The notes beneath the pieces were generated by a model that saw only the letters and a program-made list of their open reading frames with translations, was not told where the DNA came from and did not search any database. A DNA stretch of 45,595 bases, taken from contig JACAEJ010000060.1 of assembly GCA_013388925.1 (NCBI GenBank), forward strand, positions 1-45,595, given 5' to 3'. The DNA is from Nitrososphaerales archaeon. Lineage in GTDB: Archaea > Thermoproteota > Nitrososphaeria > Nitrososphaerales > JACAEJ01. The position numbers and the translations under genes are program-made. Below, piece by piece: positions 41,577 to 45,595 of the stretch; the first letter of the stretch is position 1, and each line of letters starts with the position of its first letter.

Positions 41577-41726
41577 GTGACGAAGCTTAGGTCGCCCCAA
41601 AAGAAGTTCAAGAGGGTTCCTATCAGGGACTTCTTTGGAGAAGTGGTATGCTACAAAAAGGTTAGAATCGGCAGGAAAAAGAAAGCAAAGAAGAAGCGCA
41701 GACGTAAGTCGTATTGGATTCTTTAA
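41577..41726 (+). CDS. Small very basic protein
   Basis: A 49-residue frame, MTKLRSPQKKFKRVPIRDFF then a Lys/Arg run (GRKKKAKKKRRRKSYW). About 40 percent of residues are Lys or Arg. It begins at GTG 41577 with no clear Shine-Dalgarno and converges on the ABC/GNAT gene, overlapping its stop by 4 bp. It could be a small nucleic-acid-binding protein of viral or ribosomal type, or a chance frame in a short gap. Confidence 0.4.
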   Translation: MTKLRSPQKKFKRVPIRDFFGEVVCYKKVRIGRKKKAKKKRRRKSYWIL

Positions 41727-42886
41727 TTATGATCTTTACTATTTTTAACCCAAATGTAGTACTTCTTGCCCCTCCTCTCAAGGGCCTCGGGAACCTCGGT
41801 CATACCTGCCTTCTCGAAGAAGGGCGCATACTTCGCCATGACCGCTATGGCTTCAACGTACTTCTTGCCGGCCAAGGCTAGGGTCTCCCTGACCAGCTTC
41901 GTTCCCAACCCGATAGATCGGTATCTCGAGTGTATGATTACCCGGCTGATGCAGGCGAAGTTACGGTTCACCTCTTCAAGTGGGAAGGAGCGCCCAAGGT
42001 AGATACTGCGGCCGAAGTACTTCCTCCGACTTGGTGTGTACACGATGACCCCTATTGTTCTATCCCCAAGGACCATTTGGAAGACTTTCAGAGACGGCGG
42101 CAGCCCCGACCTGTAGTGAAAGCGACCAAGAGGCCCATAGTCTGTCCTAGACGCTTGTACGATTCTAATACCTCGCACAATTGAGCATTCTTTTGGAGCG
42201 TCCTCGTTAAGGTACGTGACCTTGACATCTTCTCCAAACGATTTTTCAATAAAGACTGATGGGCCGAGGTCTTCAAAGAGATCTGTATGAGTTGTGGCCA
42301 CCAAGACCGTCTTGCCCTTCTTTCTGGCAACCTTCTGAAGGCAGAACGCTACAACCTTGGCCATCTCTCTGTCGAGGGTTGCACAGAACTTATCCATGAC
42401 CCAGACATCGGCCCCGCTGGCCAGCATCTTCGAGATCTTGTATCGATACTTCTGGCCGTCACTGAGCTCCCTATATCTCCTGAGGAATAAGAAGGCTTCA
42501 TTCAAGCCTGCCATGGAAAGATTGCGCAAAGCCTCTTCTGTGGAGGGTCCTGCTCCGTGAACGAGAACCTCATGGGGATCAATCTTCAGGTCCTTGTCAG
42601 TGATTGCCTCGCCGAAGACGTCCTTGTACACCTTGATCTGCTTCACAAGCTCTCTTGATAGAACAGATTTGCCCGACCCGCTCTCCCCTGTAATATAGAC
42701 CAGATCCCTTGGATTGATGTCGACTGCAAAGTTCTTGAAGACTGGGAATCTTCTAGTGTCAAGACCTATCCCGAAGGCTTCAGCAACAGCCATAGTCCGA
42801 TCTGTAATGATGCTCTTCGTCTGAAAGCTCTTATTGACTCTGAAGATCTTCCTTGGCTCTCTTTCGAGTAGAACTTTGAGCTTCAT
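41723..42886 (-). CDS. ABC-type ATPase fused to GNAT acetyltransferase (COG2401-like), Walker B Glu replaced
   Basis: A 387-residue fusion. Residues 50-225 are an ABC-type ATPase: Walker A GESGSGKS (67-74), signature LSDGQ (141-145), Walker B VWVMD (161-165) and H-loop His200. The catalytic Glu expected after Walker B is Lys166 (MDKF), so hydrolysis may be slow or absent. Residues about 240-387 are a GNAT-like acetyltransferase with the RSIGLGTKL acetyl-CoA loop (about 323-331). There is no membrane domain. It is the last gene of the leftward virus block, 12 bp after the terminase. The cellular COG2401 function is unknown. A DNA-packaging or host-modifying role is inference. Confidence 0.85.
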   Translation of the reverse strand: MKLKVLLEREPRKIFRVNKSFQTKSIITDRTMAVAEAFGIGLDTRRFPVFKNFAVDINPRDLVYITGESGSGKSVLSRELVKQIKVYKDVFGEAITDKDLKIDPHEVLVHGAGPSTEEALRNLSMAGLNEAFLFLRRYRELSDGQKYRYKISKMLASGADVWVMDKFCATLDREMAKVVAFCLQKVARKKGKTVLVATTHTDLFEDLGPSVFIEKSFGEDVKVTYLNEDAPKECSIVRGIRIVQASRTDYGPLGRFHYRSGLPPSLKVFQMVLGDRTIGVIVYTPSRRKYFGRSIYLGRSFPLEEVNRNFACISRVIIHSRYRSIGLGTKLVRETLALAGKKYVEAIAVMAKYAPFFEKAGMTEVPEALERRGKKYYIWVKNSKDHN

Positions 42887-42898
42887 GAAAATCTTTCC

Positions 42899-44176
42899 TC
42901 AAGAGACTGATAGAGGCACGAACCTTCCTGAGCCTTGCCTGACTGCCCAGCAGGCAAGAGACAAAGCCCTTCCTAGATCATCATGGGTCCCTGATCTGTG
43001 AGAGAAGGTATAACCTCCCGTCCTAGTTCTTTGAAATTCAATACAGTTTAAGGACGCTATCAGCTCAGTCAGATCATGGGATATTGAAATCTCCTTCCTC
43101 TCCATCAACGTTCTAAGATTGAGTAGAACTTTTTGAATATCCGAAGATTTGACAGACAGAGTCAGCGCCTTCAGCTCCTTCAGATGCTCAACTACTGAGA
43201 TGCCAGCTCCAATCTCCTCCACGCACACTATTCTATGTGAATATGCTCTATGATGGTCATGAACTTGAAGGGTCGCGCCAGTATAGTCATCTTGCATCCA
43301 AGCCTTGCAGTATTGAACGATGATCTTGTTCTCTTGCCTTTCAACAGTTGTAATGGCGTTAAGGTCCTCTCTGCCCCCGAAATCAAAGCCCATATAGTTC
43401 TCTCCTTTTGGTGATACTCTTGGCTCATAATCGCTCAGACACGATTGTATGAGACCCATGGGGAAGAATGAATCCTCGTCTTCTACAAATTCTGCGTCAT
43501 ATTCTAGCCTAAACCTTCTATCCCCTACCAGCACGCGCTGCTCTTCCAAAAACTCCTTCTTGATCAGAGGGTTTGCTGAAGACGGAAGATGGTAGCTGCT
43601 CCATTCTGGCGAGGTGAAGGCACGGTAGAAGATGTGGTCCTTGGACCAGGGGGTGGACAGCATCCATATCGCACCATCGGTCGTTGATATCTGTGGGAGA
43701 ACAGCGTTAGATATTACTTCTTCATATATGAATGAAGCCTCATCAAGAATTATCAGATGGGCTGTATGGCCTCTTAACGTTGCTCCATACCTTCCAGCAG
43801 GGAGAGCGATGATCCAGGAACCATTACTAAAACGCAGTCTTGTCCTAGAGCGATATGTTACACTTCTCCGGATCGGAGAGCCTTCTATGAAATCAAGGAT
43901 CTTGTCTTGCATGAGCATACTCTGTCTTAATGTTGCTGAGACGATTAGCGTGGTAGTTCTGGGATGTGTCAGAGTGAAATGAATGGCTTTGGCAGCTATA
44001 GTGGTGGATTTGCCCACCTGCCTCCCTGCACATACTACTATCCTCTTTGATGAATCTCTAAGCAGTTTTTCTTGATATGGAAAGGGCTTCCACTTCAACA
44101 CAAGCTCGCAGAAGAGCAGAGGATCATCGAATATTATCTCAGCGATCTGATCGTTGATACGGCGTTGTGAAAACAC
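42899..44176 (-). CDS. terL: Phage/virus terminase large subunit (TerL)
   Basis: A 425-residue packaging motor. Residues 30-200 are the ATPase: Walker A GRQVGKST (51-58), Walker B LIILDEAS (141-148), and coupling motif LSTP (173-176). Residues 260-410 are the RNase-H-like nuclease: GFDFGG (Asp265), VEE (Glu320-321) and HDD (398-400). All catalytic acids are present, so it should be active. This gene is diagnostic of tailed (Caudoviricetes-type) archaeal viruses. The start is GTG 44176; a TATA-like TTTAAATATGG (about 44195-44205) and a C-rich run lie just upstream, so TerL may also be transcribed separately. Confidence 0.93.
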   Translation of the reverse strand: MFSQRRINDQIAEIIFDDPLLFCELVLKWKPFPYQEKLLRDSSKRIVVCAGRQVGKSTTIAAKAIHFTLTHPRTTTLIVSATLRQSMLMQDKILDFIEGSPIRRSVTYRSRTRLRFSNGSWIIALPAGRYGATLRGHTAHLIILDEASFIYEEVISNAVLPQISTTDGAIWMLSTPWSKDHIFYRAFTSPEWSSYHLPSSANPLIKKEFLEEQRVLVGDRRFRLEYDAEFVEDEDSFFPMGLIQSCLSDYEPRVSPKGENYMGFDFGGREDLNAITTVERQENKIIVQYCKAWMQDDYTGATLQVHDHHRAYSHRIVCVEEIGAGISVVEHLKELKALTLSVKSSDIQKVLLNLRTLMERKEISISHDLTELIASLNCIEFQRTRTGGYTFSHRSGTHDDLGRALSLACWAVRQGSGRFVPLSVS

Positions 44177-44205
44177 CGACCCCCCCTTCCATATTTAAAC
44201 TCAAA

Positions 44206-44562
44206 TCATTCGATGAATATTCTTACGATCTTCTTGCCTTCTCTGCGCTTAGCTATCTCCTCAAAAATCTTGGCCAAATCTTGCTCATCTTTAACTTCAA
44301 TGCCTCTTAGCTTGAAGGCTTGCATAAGAGGGCCTGCTATTTTACTCAAGTTATCAAGGTACTTGAGTTTTTTATCTTCTTCGTCTTCATACAGATCGAT
44401 CCTGCCATCACACCACTTCAATCTAGCACCAAGTATAGCTATTGCTCCATCGATAGTTATGCTTGCCTTCTTTGCAGATCTGCCAAAGAATCCTTTCTGG
44501 TGTGGCCTAGCTCCTCCTATTCCCTTTGAATTTGTACTTTCAGGGGGGTTATCTTGATTCAC
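44206..44562 (-). CDS. Unknown virus protein, possible small terminase or accessory
   Basis: A 118-residue protein, not recognised. A flexible basic N-terminus (residues 1-35) is followed by SITIDGAIAILGARLKWCDGRIDLYEDEE and two charged helices (DKKLKYLDNLSKIAGPLMQAFKLRG, AKIFEEIAKRREGKK). Its place just before the terminase is the usual position of the small terminase subunit, and its size fits. No HTH is obvious. Position supports the suggestion; sequence does not prove it. Confidence 0.6.
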   Translation of the reverse strand: MNQDNPPESTNSKGIGGARPHQKGFFGRSAKKASITIDGAIAILGARLKWCDGRIDLYEDEEDKKLKYLDNLSKIAGPLMQAFKLRGIEVKDEQDLAKIFEEIAKRREGKKIVRIFIE

Positions 44563-44565
44563 AGG

Positions 44566-44775
44566 TCAACCCTTCTTTTCCTTTCTTGAAAAATACCAGG
44601 CAACTGCAGACCCAGCCAGAGGACCAAGAACACTGGCAGCTTGGTAGTCCCCCTTCCAGAGCAGAGCTATTAATCCTCCAACAAGAGTAAGAGCCAAGAA
44701 GGCACGATAATCCCTTTCGCCAACTGCTATCTTTCCATCTCTAACAACGATCTTATGCTCTCTTTCTTCGCTCAT
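44566..44775 (-). CDS. Small two-helix membrane protein in the virus block (holin-like)
   Basis: A 69-residue protein with two hydrophobic segments (LTLVGGLIALLW and ASVLGPLAGSAVAWYF) and a basic C-terminus (SRKEKKG). Holins and similar small virus membrane proteins have this form. It overlaps the gene before it by 23 bp and lies 3 bp from the next, so it belongs to the virus operon. No lysin gene is in view, and archaeal viruses often lack one, so the holin role is tentative. Confidence 0.6.
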   Translation of the reverse strand: MSEEREHKIVVRDGKIAVGERDYRAFLALTLVGGLIALLWKGDYQAASVLGPLAGSAVAWYFSRKEKKG

Positions 44776-45088
44776 ATTCTCTCACGCTCCTACAATAGTT
44801 CGTTATCTTGACTTGCTTTAGAGGGACTCTGGACTTCGAAATTTTTACAAGTAAAGGTAAAGGTATCAGAGTCACATCCTTATGATAATCAGAAGACTCA
44901 ACGATTATGGTAAGATAGCTCAATTTCTCGCTTTCAATTATCCCTTCAAATACGCCTATCGTAGTCATAGGATAGTCTGGGCTTGTGACAGGTTCGCCAG
45001 CTGGCATGTTCTTTATCGTATTTGCATCCAGCCAGTCTACTCTGATACACTCTCCTTTCTTCAAAGTTTTCAAAATGTGGTCCTTCAT
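44753..45088 (-). CDS. Unknown virus structural-region protein
   Basis: A 111-residue protein of mostly beta character (IGVFEGIIESEKLSYLTIIVESSDYHKDVTLIPLPLLVKI), not recognised. It starts at ATG 45088, overlapping the connector-like gene stop (ATGA). Position next to the head-tail connector suggests head closure or neck, but this is only by place in the block. Confidence 0.6.
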   Translation of the reverse strand: MKDHILKTLKKGECIRVDWLDANTIKNMPAGEPVTSPDYPMTTIGVFEGIIESEKLSYLTIIVESSDYHKDVTLIPLPLLVKISKSRVPLKQVKITNYCRSVREYERRKRA

Positions 45089-45429
45089 AGAGGCCTGTCC
45101 TCCGAGATTTCCGTGAGCTTGATGGCCTGGCCCTTGCCTTTCTGGGCAACGTATGCTTCTACATGCTCCTTGGCCTGCTCATAGCGAGATCGGATCTCTC
45201 CAGGAGAAGCTTCTCTGAATCTGAACAAGGAAGCTGCCAGATCTGCTGAAGAATGCTTGATGATGCTAGGAACTGTAGTTAGAGGGACTGTGAAGCCCTT
45301 TTCTTCAAGCAAAGCATCTATGGAGGAATCAGCCTGCTCTATGAAGCTTGTAATTGCAGTATCCTCGCTTGTATCTGTGACTGGTATGTTGAGCTTTGCC
45401 TTTACGTCATTAGCAGTACAATAGGCCAA
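45085..45429 (-). CDS. Head-tail connector-like protein (gp6/DUF1320-like)
   Basis: A 114-residue helical protein: MAYCTANDVKAKLN at the start, then DTAITSFIEQADSSIDALLEEKGF and IIKHSSADLAASLFRFREASPGEI. This pattern is that of phage gp6-type connectors and DUF1320 proteins, which form the ring joining head to tail. Family match is by pattern. It lies 2 bp after the partial gene at the right edge. Confidence 0.75.
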   Translation of the reverse strand: MAYCTANDVKAKLNIPVTDTSEDTAITSFIEQADSSIDALLEEKGFTVPLTTVPSIIKHSSADLAASLFRFREASPGEIRSRYEQAKEHVEAYVAQKGKGQAIKLTEISEDRPL

Positions 45430-45431
45430 TT

Positions 45432-45595
45432 CTATCGCCTCTTCATCCTTCTTTCACGCTCTTTCAGAGTTTGAGCAAGAATCTCATTATCAAAAAGAAA
45501 GGCTTCGAAAGAATCGGGCTGCAATCCCAGAAACTCACTCGGCCTCTTATGAAGTGCTAGACTCAGCGAGCCTATCGCCCTCCCTATTCTGCTCC
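45432..45595 (-). CDS. Virus protein, partial at right edge
   Basis: The C-terminal 53 residues of a gene that continues beyond the window: SRIGRAIGSLSLALHKRPSEFLGLQ, then EAFLFDNEILAQTLKERERRMKRR and TAG at 45432. The pattern looks like a tail-assembly or small structural protein, but I cannot name it. It is too short for the usual track cutoff yet in clean frame with the block. Confidence 0.6.
   Translation of the reverse strand, partial: SRIGRAIGSLSLALHKRPSEFLGLQPDSFEAFLFDNEILAQTLKERERRMKRR

Larger units (their letters stand above)
41723..45595 (-). mobile_element. Partial head-tail provirus block
   Basis: Seven tightly packed leftward genes (edge fragment, connector-like, unknown, holin-like, unknown, terminase large subunit, ABC/GNAT fusion) with overlaps or gaps of a few bases. 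TerL makes the viral origin firm. Portal, protease and capsid genes would lie beyond the right edge. No integrase or att site was found on the left side in this window. VapBC and MNT remnant nearby fit an accessory island. Confidence 0.8.

Noticed and set aside
1-45595. CRISPR array, rRNA or insertion sequence
   Set aside because: No spaced direct repeats, rRNA-like stretches or transposase frames were seen.

Overview
The window is archaeal chromosome, most likely from a deep-branching member of the TACK/Thermoproteota group. Supporting signs are a ribosomal block with archaeal gene order (Rnp1/Pop4, S17, L14, L24, S4e, L5, a 54-residue zinc S14, S8), aIF1/SUI1, an archaeal fructose-bisphosphate aldolase/phosphatase, archaeal-length TIM, a fused Fae-Hps, an aKMT-like protein methyltransferase, and TATA-type promoters often placed for leaderless transcripts. 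The exact lineage cannot be fixed from the sequence alone. No rRNA, convincing tRNA or CRISPR array was seen. GTG and TTG starts are common, and three genes (class II aldolase, hisD, hisA) have conserved N-termini upstream of any ATG/GTG/TTG, which suggests near-cognate initiation.

Left part (1-12.3 kb): a molybdenum/tungsten theme. It holds a Tup-type tungstate ABC transporter (partial permease and binding protein) with a ModE-like palindrome on its promoter, a ModE-type HTH fused to a periplasmic-binding-like ligand domain, and two adjacent MoeA genes, one carrying the same kind of ligand domain. Interspersed are Fae-Hps (ribulose monophosphate route to pentoses), a PEBP protein, SfsA nuclease, an MFS exporter with a coupled small membrane protein, GDPD, a DUF2905-like membrane protein and a class II aldolase.

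Middle (12.4-25.2 kb): aIF1 and a zinc ribbon, then a tight histidine operon hisG-D-C-HAD-B-H-A-F-I. The HAD gene is a good candidate for the histidinol-phosphatase step; hisE is not in the operon. fixX-fixA-fixB follow, with fixC on the opposite strand and overlapping fixB at the 3' ends; together they encode an electron-bifurcating ETF system. An aKMT-like methyltransferase follows.

25.2-39.2 kb: an ABC-2 exporter (ATPase and two permeases) lies directly downstream of the ribosomal block, where L6 would usually be. Then come a LysR regulator divergent from a CobW-type G3E GTPase and a CstA peptide transporter, the gluconeogenic pair FBPA/P and TIM, an FrhB-like iron-sulfur flavoprotein, an intergenic transcript candidate with a 10-bp GC-rich hairpin, and a DsrE-family protein.

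Right end (39.2-45.6 kb): accessory DNA. It has an HTH-nucleotidyltransferase gene with a truncated HEPN remnant, a VapBC (AbrB/PIN) pair, a Met/Gly-rich membrane protein, and a compact leftward block of head-tail virus genes. The block runs from a connector-like protein through small proteins to the terminase large subunit and ends in an ABC-ATPase/GNAT fusion whose Walker B glutamate is replaced by lysine. The block runs off the window, so the provirus is seen only in part.
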